Below are positions 1 to 10,013 of a stretch of 64,000 nt of DNA, piece after piece. Position 1 is the stretch's first letter, and each line of letters opens with the position of its first letter. This DNA comes from Branchipolynoe longqiensis (taxonomy: Eukaryota > Annelida > Polychaeta > Phyllodocida > Polynoidae), in NCBI GenBank assembly GCA_030323885.1, contig CM059198.1, positions 8,764,086-8,828,085 on the forward strand, given 5' to 3'. A program made the translations under genes and the position numbers. Below the pieces are notes generated by a model. The model was given only the letters and a program-made list of their open reading frames with translations, was not told where the DNA came from and did not search any database.

Positions 1-233
1 AGTTGCCTCAGTATGTCCTTCAATGTGGTGACAAATGTTTAATAAGTGCATCATTACCTAAGTTTAATATGTAGAATCAAATCTAGATAATTATTTAGGT
101 TTTCAAAATTTGATGTTTTCATCGGGCTATGCTGCTTTAATAAGAGAATAGGCATCTAAGTTAGATCATATCTAGATAAGTGTTTTGGTTTTGAAAAGTT
201 TATGTTTTCATCAGACTATGTACCTTTAAGTTT
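1..233 (+). mobile_element. TTAA-flanked MITE, two partial 3' ends
   Basis: Bases 1-138 match the 3' half of the MITE seen complete at 3218-3575 and end in a variant of its terminal repeat (GGCTATGCTGCT) followed by TTAA. A second, shorter 3' end follows at about 150-233 and also finishes at a TTAA. The left copy is cut by the window edge. Confidence 0.7.
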
Positions 234-265
234 AATTGATGCATGATATTCCATAGTTGCTTTGG

Positions 266-340
266 TGACGTCTTCGATGATGTTATCGATGATGATGTGA
301 CGAAGCATGACGTCAAGGACATCGTGAAAAATTGACGTCA
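266..340. promoter_or_regulatory. Cluster of three CRE-like TGACGTC motifs
   Basis: TGACGTC occurs at 266-272, and the full palindrome TGACGTCA at 308-315 and 333-340. TGACGTCA is the consensus CREB/ATF site. No gene start is visible nearby, so any regulatory role is an inference; the cluster may simply be a degenerate local repeat. Confidence 0.3.
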
Positions 341-429
341 TGGATCAAGCCTCTTAGGTTGATAGCGAGACGTGCAAATAAAATAAAATAAAAATAGCAC
401 TTTATGTGATCAATTGCGCTTATCTTTAC

Positions 430-755
430 TGTGGCTTAATCGGTAGAGCGCGGGCCTCGCGTGCGGAAGAGTGGGAGTTCAATTTCCGGTCGAGTCAAAG
501 CAATGACTTTATATTGATACGTGTCACTTCCTAGCCTGGCGCTCGGCATTATTAGGATAAGGCAAGGACTGGTTCGCTCAGTGTCAGGATAATGTGACTG
601 AGTGGGATATCGGGTCAGGGTGCTGGTGGCCTGATTTCTCAGTGGGGCAGCACTATAAAATCATCATGAGTGTGCGCTGTCACAAGTCGGTACCCGTCCT
701 GATATGACCTTAGATGTTACCAGGACATAAAATACCAACGACCAGCCAACCAGCC
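430..755 (+). mobile_element. SINE-1 (type II tRNA-like head)
   Basis: Near full-length tRNA-derived SINE. The head (GTGGCTTAATCGGTAGAGCG, then a GTTCAATTTCC-like B box) resembles a tRNA promoter. It is followed by the family's central domain (GGATAATGTGACTGAGTGGG, GGGGCAGCACTATAA) and the 3' end that runs from CCTGATATGACC into an AACCAGCCAACC tail. RNA polymerase III promoter use is known for such elements and is inferred here. Confidence 0.8.
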
Positions 756-833
756 AACACATGCTTCCCATGGCTCTGACACCCCCCAATAGCCCATGTT
801 TACTTTTTGTGCTTGGGGGGGGGGGGGTGTTAA

Positions 834-1110
834 ATAAACAAACAAACAAACAAAAATGCTTCCCTCAGGTCACATAATAATTGGTGTACCCTGAACGTCC
901 TGGCAACATCTAAGGCCATATAAGGATGATACCAACTTGTGACGGGGGGGGGGGGTGCGTTAAATAAACAAACAAACAAAAACGCTTCCCTTAGGTCACA
1001 TAATAATTGGTGTACCCTGAACGTCCTGGCAACATCTAAGGTCATATCAGGGGATGTTAAACAAACAAACAAACAAAAACGCTTCCCTTAGGTCATATAA
1101 TAATTGGTGT
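834..1110 (-). repeat. Three tandem units of SINE-1 3' end plus (AAAC)n tail
   Basis: A unit of roughly 100-130 bp is repeated about three times. It contains AAACAAACAAACAAA, a CGCTTCCCTTAGGTCACATA segment and the reverse complement of the SINE-1 3' end. Homopolymeric G stretches lie at 818-828 and 943-953. It looks like a tandemly amplified truncated SINE. Confidence 0.6.
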
Positions 1111-1233
1111 ACCCCAAACTAGGTGGTGTGGGACGAACTTAAACCACTCAGGGCACTTTCTTTTGTTGCGCGTTGACGGATTGTGTTTACAGAAGGTCAT
1201 TAATGAGATCGAACCCATGTTTTTATTCCCGCG

Positions 1234-1709
1234 TTATGCCTCGGTCACAAATGCGTTACGGCGTGCTGGCGGCAACCGTAACTCACCGCACCGGCCAAAC
1301 TGTATGGTGACCGCACAGTGAGTTATGGTCAATGTACGGTGACCGTACAGTTTTTTGCTCGCCACAAGGTGTGGCGGTTTTTTTAAAGTCAGAGTTATCT
1401 TAACTTTGCAAAATCACAAAGCAATGACATCACAACACCGAACGGTCACCTTCTTTTAATATCAATATGGTACAATATTCATGTTTGTGTCATCAATATT
1501 AATAAAGTTATGTTTTTATATATTAAATATGTACATAAAGTTAAAGACAAACCCCAAGGTGCCTTGCGGTGACCATATGATTTGTGAATCGATCAACTGC
1601 AGACCGTTAACTGCAGACATACATAACGCAGGAACATTTGTAAAAACTACAATGCACACTGCAAACCGCAGCACCTTACGGTGACCGCAGCATTTGTGAC
1701 CTAGGCATT
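1234..1709. mobile_element. TIR element of about 475 bp
   Basis: The ends are inverted copies: the left begins TTATGCCTCGGTCACAAATG and the right ends CATTTGTGACCTAGGCATTA. The interior is rich in GGTGACCG and TGCGGT motifs and has no coding potential. It is a non-autonomous TIR (MITE-like) element of unassigned superfamily. It resembles in style the CpG-rich element at 55862-56627, whose ends also start near GTCACA. Confidence 0.6.
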
Positions 1710-1868
1710 AGTTGGTGTTTTTTTGCTGCTCTCCTTGGAAAGCACCAGTCTCCAGTACTTCCGCTATCCTTTTCACCCACAACCCTTTTTTTGATTGTCT
1801 ATTGGGGTTTTACAGCAGAGCAACATTTAGGGTCACACCAGAAAGGGCATCGTTTGTTTGTTGTTTGT

Positions 1869-2195
1869 GTGTTGGGGTTTTACGTCCTAGCAACATCTAA
1901 GGTCATATCAGGACGGGTACTGACTTATAACTGTGCGTGCTCATGACGACTTTATAGTGCTGCCCCAATGGGAGACCAGGCTGCCAGCACCATGACCTGA
2001 TATCCCACTCAGTGATACTGAGCTATCCAGTCCTTGCCCTATCCTAATCATGCTGAGCGCCAGGCTAGGAAGTGACAAGAATCAATTTTTAAGTCATTGG
2101 TTTGACTCGATCAGGGTTCGAACCCATGGGTTCATGGGTTCGAATCCCACGATCTACCAAAGCAGGAGATGGACACTCAACACATTCAGCCATCT
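1869..2195 (-). mobile_element. SINE-1 (-)
   Basis: Reverse-complement SINE-1 starting with the 3' tail GTTTTACGTCCTAGCAACAT and running through the central domain to a tRNA-like head containing a duplicated GGTTCGAA-type B box (about 2115-2150). Confidence 0.8.
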
Positions 2196-2204
2196 CGTCT
2201 GGTC

Positions 2205-2300
2205 AATTCCGTAGGTTTATGGTTTGACTTGATCGGGAATCGAACCCACGACCTCCCACGCGGGACGTCAGTAGGCCTAATCTTCCGAGTCGGCAATCCC
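2205..2300 (-). mobile_element. SINE-1 head fragment
   Basis: GGTTTGACTTGATCGGGAATCGAACCCACGACC-like sequence matches only the tRNA-like head and following segment of SINE-1 in reverse. It is truncated on both sides by neighbouring SINE copies. Confidence 0.5.
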
Positions 2301-2324
2301 ACAGTTAATCTCCTCCCACCACCT

Positions 2325-2670
2325 GACGGGACAGCCGAATGAGTTGAGCATCCGTCTCCTGTTTTGGTAGTTTGTGAGATTCGAACCGACTGGTTCGGAC
2401 CCAGCTCGAGTAAAACCAATGACTTAAAAATTGGTACTTGTCGCTTCCTAGCTAGGCGCTGGGCACTATTAGGATAGGGCAAGGACTAGTTGGCTGAGTG
2501 TCAGGATAATGTGACTGAGTGGAATATTAAATCATGGTGCGGGTGGTGTGATCTCCAAGTGGGGCAGCACTATAACGTCAGCATGAGTGTGCACTGTCAC
2601 AAGTTGGCACTCATCTTGATATGACCTTAGATGTTGCCAGGACGTAAAGCTCCAACAACCAATCAAATCT
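2325..2670 (+). mobile_element. SINE-1 (type I head)
   Basis: Complete copy. The head contains GCCGAATGAGTTGAGCATCC, followed by the family body and a 3' end with TTGCCAGGACGTAAAGCTCC and a short CAACAACCAATCAA tail. Confidence 0.8.
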
Positions 2671-2708
2671 CTCACTACAGACTAGCTATTTCCCCCCTCA
2701 TCCGCTAC

Positions 2709-2784
2709 ACCCCCCCCCCCCCCGCCGTCACCTCTGCCCTCCTCTCAAGTCACATCCACACCCACACCCACACCCACACCCACT
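2709..2784. repeat. Poly-C and (CACACC)n simple repeats
   Basis: A run of about 14 C at 2710-2723 and a CACACCCACACC microsatellite at 2757-2781 lie between two SINE-1 copies. Confidence 0.9.
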
Positions 2785-2837
2785 GGGTACACACCGGAAA
2801 CCGTTATCACAGATCTGACCGGAACCACCTGACCAGA

Positions 2838-3155
2838 GGGGACGGCCGATTGAGTTAGAGCGTCCGTCTCTCGTGTTGGTAGACCATGGGATCGTGGGTT
2901 CGAACCCTGGTCGAGTCAAACCGATGACTTAAAAATTAATATTTGCCGCTTCCTAGCCAGGCACTCGGCATTATTAGGATAGGTCAAGGACTGCTTGGCT
3001 CAGTGTCAGGATAATGTGACTGAGTGGGATATCAGGTCATGGTGCTGGTGGACTGGTCCCCCAGTGGGGCAGCACTATAAAGTCACCATGAGTGCGCACT
3101 GTCACAAGTCGGTACACGTCCTGATATGACCTAATATGTTCCTAGGATGTAAAAC
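2838..3155 (+). mobile_element. SINE-1 (type I head)
   Basis: Complete copy with tRNA-like head (ACGGCCGATTGAGTTAGAGC, B box GGTTCGAACCC), the central domain and a degraded 3' end (TTCCTAGGATGTAAAAC). Confidence 0.85.
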
Positions 3156-3217
3156 AGTTCAAGGTGAATTCAGGCAACCAAGATTTCCCCATTTCCACAT
3201 AGATTTGCAACTTCCTT

Positions 3218-3575
3218 AAAGTTGCATAGTCTGATCATTTTGAGTTTCTGAAATTTTCTGAGATAAATACATTAGGTTGATCGTTATTATGTACCTTACT
3301 TTAGCTTAAAGTAACTTTTATTTTAAGTGGCAAACTTTTGATATATTTGAAGTGGAACCATCTAAAATTAATTTTGGCAAGCTTGTCAAAACTCTGACCC
3401 CATAGGCTTCTGCAGTGACAGGTTCTATTCATTTGCCTCAGTATTCCCTTCTATGTGGTGACAAATTTATGCTTAATAAGTGCACCAGTATCTAAGTTAG
3501 ATATGTAAAATCAAATTTAGATAATTGTTTTGGTTTTGAAAATTTGATATTTTCATCGGACTATGCAGCTTTAAT
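3218..3575. mobile_element. TTAA-flanked MITE, complete copy
   Basis: The element starts TTAA-AGTTGCATAGTC and ends GACTATGCAGCT-TTAA, so both ends are inverted repeats flanked by TTAA. At about 360 bp with no ORF it is a reference copy for this window. TTAA target duplication is typical of piggyBac and Kolobok families, so the parent is probably one of these; the termini do not settle which. Confidence 0.8.
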
Positions 3576-4031
3576 TACACCGGGAAATCTCCACCACACC
3601 CCACCACCCCCCGCCCCCACCCCTCCCATCACCCAAAATGCAGATAAGGAGTTTAGAGCTACAGACAGAAGCTCCTAGCGTACCATTTGATTTGGTTCAA
3701 ACCGGTATCTAGGCAACATAACCAACTGGGCCATCACAGGCATTCACGAAATACACAACATTATCAAAGCCAACCCACTGCCACCTGTGTATTTATTTCA
3801 AAGGGATTGTATTCTTGAAGAAGAGGAATAGCACCACATTAATGGAGTCTGGATGATGATAATAGTAATATCGGGAATACTCCGCATGGACATTTACAGG
3901 GCCAATATTTTTCCAGTGTGTCAATTTACCTTGGAGATGTCACAAAGAGGATATTTCATCGAAAGACATGAACAGGGCGTGAAACAGTGAAACAGGAAGC
4001 GGAACTGGCAGGTCGACAGAAAGCCCCCACC
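3576..4031. other. 5' flank and probable 5' UTR of the CARD-like gene
   Basis: A C-rich stretch (CCACCCCCCGCCCCCACCCC, 3597-3625) is followed by unique sequence. No TATA box or start site can be assigned with confidence. The first in-frame ATG with a good context is at 4032. Confidence 0.3.
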
Positions 4032-4166
4032 ATGGAGCAGGCCCTCTGGAAGGTGCTGCTGCGAAAACGAGGCTTTCTCAGGAAGCACCTTGTGCTGACC
4101 GGAAGTCAGTTGGCGCGTCTCCGGGGCCTACATCTGATCACAGAGGAATCTTACAAATCACTCATT
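4032..4166 (+). CDS. CARD-like coiled-coil protein, exon 1
   Basis: First coding exon (45 aa) of a two-exon gene. The ATG at 4032 has a strong context (ACCATGG). Visible sequence includes the helix-rich stretches LLRKRGFLRKHL and RGLHLITEESYKSL. These match the pattern of helices 1-4 of a CARD (death-fold) domain, in which a hydrophobic helix is followed by a G-x-L/I-T-E-E-x-Y segment. The exon ends at a codon boundary before GTACGT at 4167. Joined to the exon at 6155 it continues in frame and completes the six-helix pattern. CARDs act as homotypic adaptors in innate immune and apoptotic signalling; whether this one does is inferred. No orthologue is recognised and no symbol is given. A related death-fold type, or a non-death helical bundle, is the alternative. 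Confidence 0.55.
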
Positions 4167-5091
4167 GTACGTCGACATGAACCATGTTATCAAAATGTTT
4201 CTTTATGCAGTGCCGGATTTAACCTATAGGCTTGGCGGGCTGAAGCCTGTGGCATCAAAATCTAAGGGGGAGGTGGGTTGGGGGGGATGGGGGCTCCAGC
4301 CAAGGTATATAATATTTTTGAAACTGTCACAGGCCTTTGGGAGGTACCTCACAAGTGGAATAGCCAAGGGCTCTCTTCATCTAAGACAGTTTGAGATTGT
4401 ACCCGGATTCAAATGGTCCTTTTCGCAATGCGCATGAGTCAAAGTCGAAGAACAATTTCAAACTGCACCTGCTGTGGTTTGACAAATGACCCCTATATAA
4501 CATCAGGCTCATGCCAGCTTACGCTCAGACCCAATCAGATATACTCTTTCAAAATGGGCCAATCAGAGCTTTTTTGATCATTGATTCAATTGAAAATGGC
4601 TGCTTGAACCTAATATTGGCCAAACTTAATACTGTGAATATAGATCTTCACCATCCCTCGAATCAATAATCACCACATTGTTCAGTTCATTTAATTGAAG
4701 GGTAACTAATATTCCTCAGGTATTGCCATCTAGTACATATGTTGGAATAGTACAATCTAGTGGTGTAAACAACGTACAAAAACATGGCTACAATCTCAAT
4801 CTGGCAGAAATGCTGTTTGACTTTGATGCATGGACTTTGTAAAAAGGACAATTTGAAACCGAGTACAATCTCAAACCGCAACACCGGCACTGTATTTATG
4901 AAAGCACTAATAATAATTGCTGTAGCACCAATAACCTATTATTATTATTATTATTGCCTGATATGGGTTTTGAGGCCCGAAGGTCTGTGTAGGCCTATGA
5001 GATTCAACTGAGTAATATAGAAGTCAAAGTTGGTGCGCATTGCAGAGGTCCGATAGATTCAAACCCCATATTAGGGTGATAAAGGGTTTAT
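4167..5091. other. First part of the CARD-like gene intron
   Basis: Intronic unique sequence with a G-rich patch (4266-4293) and a short (ATT)n run at 4939-4955. No exon or complete mobile element is visible. Confidence 0.5.
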
Positions 5092-5250
5092 TTGAGTTGC
5101 ATAGTCCAGTGGTTTTGAGTTTCTCTCATCTTTTTTTAGATAAAATATTAGGTTGATTGTTATAATCAACCTTACTTTACTTTGAGGTAACTTTTATTTT
5201 AATTTGATCGCCACATTTTGGGATATTTGAAGTGCAAACATGGAAAATTA
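5092..5250. mobile_element. TTAA-MITE 5' fragment
   Basis: Starts GAGTTGCATAGTCCAGTGGT and follows the MITE consensus for about 160 bp before being cut. A trinucleotide (ATT)n run follows at 5287-5309. Confidence 0.65.
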
Positions 5251-5413
5251 ACACCCACATGTAACCACAGATAGTAGAGGGATAGATTATTATTATTATT
5301 ATTATTATCCTCTTCTTTGATGCAGGCTTGTGGTAGCCTATACAAAGCTCGTAGCTCTCAGCTCTAGTGGTATTCTCTGGCCCAGGCCCTGCCCAGCCCA
5401 TTCTTGAATTGAT

Positions 5414-5700
5414 TTATGGTAGCTGCTTCCACCGCTTTTTCGGTAGCTCATTCCATATGTTTATCACTCGCTGTGAAAAGAAGGCCCCTCTCAGTGAGCT
5501 GTTGTACCTTGGCTTGAAAAGCTTCTTGGAGTGACCTCTGGTACTGCTTCCCTGTATGCGTCTGAAGAGCAAGGCCTCATCCACATTATACTCAGCATTC
5601 AGGAACTTCCACGTGTTGGTCATGTCCCCACGAAATATTCTGTATGTGAGGCTTGGCAACTTGAGTCTCCTGAGTCTGTATAGATAAGGCCTGATACAGT
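5414..5700 (-). pseudogene. CR1/L2-like LINE, C-terminal RT fragment
   Basis: Reading the minus strand gives LPSLTYRIFRGDMTNTWKFL, TRGHSKKLFKPRYNSSLRG and FFSQRVINIWNELP. This is the conserved C-terminal tail that follows the reverse transcriptase in CR1/L2-type non-LTR retrotransposons. Only the last 80-95 aa remain, within the intron of the CARD-like gene. The same tail, from a different copy, lies at 8960-9664. Confidence 0.7.
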
Positions 5701-5856
5701 GATAGATGGTTAAGTGATGTCAGGGAAGCGAGATAATTGTCCACTATCTATGGTTGCACTAACGAGTGCTCCACACATAACTAAGGTGTGACAAAAGTGC
5801 CCATACTCACATGCTTGCAGACACCCCCCTTGAACAGCTGTCTCACTGATTCGTGT

Positions 5857-5945
5857 GCAGTTGTTGTGGCTGCCATCGTCGGGTCTAGTCAACCCAGCAC
5901 TGTGCAGTTGTTGTGGCTGCCATCGTCGGGTCTAGTCAACCCAGC
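5857..5945. repeat. 44-bp direct tandem duplication
   Basis: The segment beginning GTGCAGTTGTTGTGGCTGCC and ending GTCAACCCAGCAC occurs twice head to tail with no visible mismatch, suggesting a recent duplication. Confidence 0.9.
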
Positions 5946-6154
5946 ACAAATTCTTAAGGGCCTTGAATCTTGTTGATGGTCTCGAGCTGGGCCCTATCAT
6001 CGCTCATTATCACGCTTCCAATATGGTAGCCATATTTTCAGATTGTATCTTGGGAGAGCCTCAAACAGCCATGTTTTGCCATTCTTATATAAAAAAATAT
6101 ATAAAATCCTTGATGTAGATCTATTAAACTAATGATGTTTCCTTCTCCATACAG

Positions 6155-7336
6155 CACAACACGGCCACCTCACATCATGTAATGGAGCAGCATCTCAAAC
6201 TCACCGATAAAACGAAGGCCGAGCAATTCCTGCGATTCCTCAAGGACGAGGTCCACCTCATCCACGACGAGGTTCGCGCCGAGCTGAGAGCAGAGACCCG
6301 CGAGCTGAAGATCGACGAGCTCGCCCTCGAGGAGGCTTCCTCAGACATCCACCGCCACTTTGGCCGCAGTAGGCGCCTCTCAGAACAGGACAAGAAAACC
6401 ATGACGTCACTCGTCGCCACGAGGTCACAGGTCGCCAAGGTCGTCTGGCAGCGCCGCCTGGTGGATGTCTCGAACACTTTGGACGGACTGCGGCTCGAGA
6501 TGGCGGCTCGCGAAGACGACATCAGGGTTGTCACCGAGGTTATGGAGACCTTCCTGAAGCAGAATCACGTGGAACTTTACGATTTTAGCCGTGATATGAA
6601 GTCGACTAGTCAGATTCTCCTGGAAATCGGCTATCGAGGCAGCAGCGGTGGTGGTGGTGGTGGTGGTGGGGTTGGCGGTGGTGCCATTGTTTACTTCGTG
6701 CGTCAGGTGACCCGGATGTTAGACAGGTTTAACCGGGTCATGTTTGAGAAGGAGAGTTTGTTACAGCAGAAGAAGCGATGCATGGAGGTTTTAGAAAGGA
6801 CCGATGTTGACACACCGCTCGATCAAATGGTGCAGCAAAAACTTGGCAAGCTGGCTGCAGACGGGGCGGAGAATGCTCATCTCGTCGGCGAGTTGAAGGC
6901 CAACGTCGAGCGGCTTGAGCACGGCGTGAGGCGGAGTGACAGGGAGGTTGGAAAGTTGCAGAGAGAGCTAACTGAGCTGAAAACTGACAGCGGCAGGTGT
7001 CGGGCAGTGGGTCAGTTACGCCCACAATACCAAGAGGAAAAACAGCTGAGGCAAAGACAACAGCAACAACAACTGCTGCAGACACAGGTGCAGGTGAGCC
7101 AGCAGCAAAAACAGCAGCAACGCGTAATAAAGCAGAAGCAGCTGAGAAAGTCGACACAGCTTCGATCTATTAAAGAGCCACCGACAAACCAACTAGCGGC
7201 CGTGTTGACCACATCCGGGTCCCGGGTATCGTTACCGAAGGTGCCGCCCTCTGGTGGGCAGATGCTGACAGCTACGGGCTCACTCAAGGGTAAATCTGCT
7301 GATGATAGGAGAAATATGATTTTGAAGGTGAAGTGA
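6155..7336 (+). CDS. CARD-like coiled-coil protein, exon 2
   Basis: Second and last exon, entered after the acceptor TTCCTTCTCCATACAG (ends 6154), phase 0; 393 codons then TGA at 7334. The first 40 residues (TKAEQFLRFLKDEV, then LIHDEVRAEL) fit the last helices of a CARD-like fold begun in exon 1. A long alpha-helical, charged region with heptad-like leucines follows, with a Gly run at about 6636-6681 that may be a flexible hinge. A second coiled coil lies around 6700-7000, then a Gln-rich tract (7045-7140) and a basic Ser/Thr-rich tail. There are no membrane segments. Codon third positions are GC-rich compared with the AT-rich surroundings, supporting real coding. The whole protein is about 438 aa. 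Without a homologue in view the function is unknown; an oligomerising adaptor or scaffold is the reasonable inference. Confidence 0.65.
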   Translation, partial: HNTATSHHVMEQHLKLTDKTKAEQFLRFLKDEVHLIHDEVRAELRAETRELKIDELALEEASSDIHRHFGRSRRLSEQDKKTMTSLVATRSQVAKVVWQRRLVDVSNTLDGLRLEMAAREDDIRVVTEVMETFLKQNHVELYDFSRDMKSTSQILLEIGYRGSSGGGGGGGGVGGGAIVYFVRQVTRMLDRFNRVMFEKESLLQQKKRCMEVLERTDVDTPLDQMVQQKLGKLAADGAENAHLVGELKANVERLEHGVRRSDREVGKLQRELTELKTDSGRCRAVGQLRPQYQEEKQLRQRQQQQQLLQTQVQVSQQQKQQQRVIKQKQLRKSTQLRSIKEPPTNQLAAVLTTSGSRVSLPKVPPSGGQMLTATGSLKGKSADDRRNMILKVK

Positions 7337-7591
7337 GCTATGCAGAACCCTGATCTATTTAGATGGGTTGCAAGAAACACAGCCATAGCTAGGAATTGTT
7401 GTTTGGGGTGGCAGATGAATTCTTGGAACGGATGAGTGAGAAAGGCGGGAGGTACTAGGAGGGTTTGGGGTGGGGGGAGGGTGTCGGTTGGCCTGAAGAC
7501 ATTTTTAAATCGAGAGGCTTTGAAATGCAATTTCCAGCCATTTCATTACAGACTGTGGTTTTGTTTTGTTGGCAACAAAACCCCCCCGGGA

Positions 7592-7885
7592 GATCCGAAC
7601 CCATGAGTTTGTGGGTTCGAATCCTGGTCGAGTCAAACCAATGACTTAAAAATTAATACTTGTCACTTCCTAGCCTGGTGCTCGGCATTATTAGGATATG
7701 GCAAGGACTGGTTGGCTCAGTGTCAGGATAATGTGACTGAGTGGGATATCAGGGCATGGTGCTGGTGGCCTGGTATCCCAGTGGGGCAGCACTATAAAGT
7801 CGCTGTTAGTGTGCTCTGTCACAAGTCGGTACCCGTCCTGATATGACCTTAGATGTTGCTAGGACATAAAACAACAAACAACCAA
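7592..7885 (+). mobile_element. SINE-1, head truncated
   Basis: Begins within the tRNA-like head (GTGGGTTCGAATCCTGGTCG) and continues to the 3' end GTTGCTAGGACATAAAACAA. It lies about 250 bp downstream of the CARD-like gene stop and could be part of its transcript. Confidence 0.8.
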
Positions 7886-8789
7886 AACCCATTGGAACCC
7901 TGCTAGCTAGTCCAACAACACTGACAAGGCTTTTAGACAACCATATAGAGAAAAATGTTAGAATTTGCAATCTAAAATGCTAAATATAAAGTTCAAATGT
8001 TTATTTCTCATAACCAGCTACTTTTTGTAAGAATAATTGATTAAATCATGGAGATTAATAGACTTTAAACGTTGAATTGAGAGCTTTCTGTGGCTGCCAT
8101 CTTGGTGGTTGCCATGGCTTCCCCTGTGTGTGGGGAACCCCTCTAGGTCATGTGATGAGGGAATCCCACCTATGATGTCATTCAAACATCACAGACCTCA
8201 ACACTCTCCTCCCACATGTTCAATTGCATGAACTGAACAAACTAAGCAAATGTTTGTTTGGAGAGCTTTTGATGCTGGATTCGTTTGTATCTGGGTGAGG
8301 TATACCCGGTGACTTTAAGACCACACATAACTTTTATGGTTGAAGAAACAGTGATATCAAGTATAACCGTGAAGAAGGGCCTAAAAGGATTTACATCATA
8401 ACAGATATCTATAAACAAACAAAAAAATACTACTGTGAACAACTACTACATAAGATTTGATAAAGCAGACCAGATGGATTAACGGTAGTCACTGTGCAGT
8501 ATGACATTGGTGTGATTGTAGGTGTGATCTTCGACTGTGAAATCAAATACTTACCAAAGAATGTTATAAGTGTGACTACCTTATGTGGCCTAGGGTAGGC
8601 AGAGCCAGCTTTAAGCGAATTGGACCAATTGCTCCCAATTGGGCTCTGCATCTAAGAGTGTCCTGTACTAGAGTAATGTGCTCTAGTCTAGTAAATCATT
8701 TAACTAAAACAGACCTTGGCTGTGAACTTGAGAACCCTGATAAAAAATGTTCGTAATTGGGCCTGGCAGCTCCTTAGGCTGGCCCTGAG
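7886..8789. other. No gene seen
   Basis: Mixed unique AT-rich sequence. Short open frames on either strand have no recognisable domain, and no polyadenylation signal is obvious for the upstream gene. Confidence 0.4.
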
Positions 8790-8925
8790 GATAGGACAAT
8801 GGCTGGTTTGTCTAACAATTAGGATAATATGACTGAGTACAGTACATTGTGCTGGCAGTATAGTGTGTATAGTCACAATCGCATCGTGATATGCCGAGAG
8901 ATGTTATCAATCAATCAATAGGACA
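8790..8925 (+). mobile_element. Degenerate SINE-1 remnant
   Basis: Scattered matches to the SINE-1 body (ATAGGACAATGGCTGGTTTG, TAGGATAATATGACTGAGTA, GTCACAATCGCATCGTGATA) in the right order with deletions, followed by (ATCA)n. Old copy. Confidence 0.45.
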
Positions 8926-8959
8926 CAGCTGTAATAGGCCTTGGACCTGTTAGCCGCTC

Positions 8960-10013
8960 TTAATTAATAGAAATGGGAGACAGTTCTTCAGATGTGGTGG
9001 ATTGTACAACTGTCACTGGCTCCAAGATACAGGTAATGCTTGACCAGTATGCATCCAGTCGGGACTTGAAACAGTTCACCGACTCTGCTGCTACAATGCT
9101 CTCCGGCAAGTCATTCCACAGATCAACCACCCTAGAGCCTAAAAGGTTGTGTCGCAGGTCCAGTCTGGAGTACTGCTTCCTCAGCTTCAGGGAGTGTCCT
9201 CTGATCCTGGTGTTGGAGTCTCTGATAAGGGGGCTGCCTGTCTTGTAGATACCATGGAGATACTTGAATACTTCAATCATATCCCCCCGGGCCCATCTGT
9301 AGTACATGCTTGGGATCTTCAAATGACACATACATTGTTCATAGGGTATTTCATCGAATCCATGTACAAGCTTCATTGCCCTTCTTTGGATCTTCTCAAT
9401 TGACTCAGCATCCTCCCTATAGAGTGGTGACCACACAACATTTCCATATTCCAAAAGTGGATGTGCAAGGGATATGTACATTCTGCGCACAACATCCTCG
9501 TCTAGGTATGTTATTGATCTTCGAATGATGGCCAGTATTCCATTAGCTCTGTTGGCGGCTTCCTGGATGTGGTCGCTGAATGTCAGTTTGTTGTCCACCT
9601 TGACACCCAAGTCCTTTTCTATCATTGTTTTGGAGCGCGGAACATTATTCACACCATCGTTCATTACATAGATGCGCTTGCTGTTCTCTTTGGCATTTTT
9701 TACTATGTTTTTCTCATGCTCTCGCTTTGCTTTCCTACATTCCCACTTTACTTGGTTACATAGTTTTGCATATCAAAGGCTGTCACTATCTGTGCCCGAA
9801 TGTCTCTTCACTGTGTATGCCTGTCTTTTCAAGCTGATCTTCTGCTTGACTTGGTCATTCATCCATTCTGGCCGTGGTCTGCCATTATTAATTTTGCCAG
9901 ATGACATGGGTATGTGCTGTTTGCATTTTTCCATGAAGGTTTTTTCAAATGAATTCCAATTGTCCTCAACAATGCCTGTATTTGAAGCTGCACTTAGTTC
10001 ATTGATTGATTGA
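8960..10013 (-). pseudogene. CR1/L2-like LINE: linker fused to RT thumb and C-terminus, RT core missing
   Basis: Minus-strand frame from 10013 down to 8960 with one in-frame stop at 9773-9775. The N-terminal part (WNSFEKTFMEKCKQHIP, WMNDQVKQKI) is the endonuclease-RT linker. It is joined in frame near 9668 (KENSKRIY then VMNDG) to the region after the RT palm: KDLGVKVDNKLTFSDHI, YISLAHPLLEYGNVVWSPLY, SIEKIQRRAMKLVHG and the tail RGHSLKLRKQYSRLDLRHNL. The roughly 300-aa catalytic core with the YADD/FADD box is absent. The piece can thus not encode an active RT and represents a deletion derivative. Its upstream part continues at 10906-12165 beyond an inserted second LINE. Confidence 0.75.

Noticed and set aside
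430..500. Possible tRNA gene
   Set aside because: The tRNA-like sequence is followed by the SINE-1 body, lacks a good acceptor stem and recurs in other copies.
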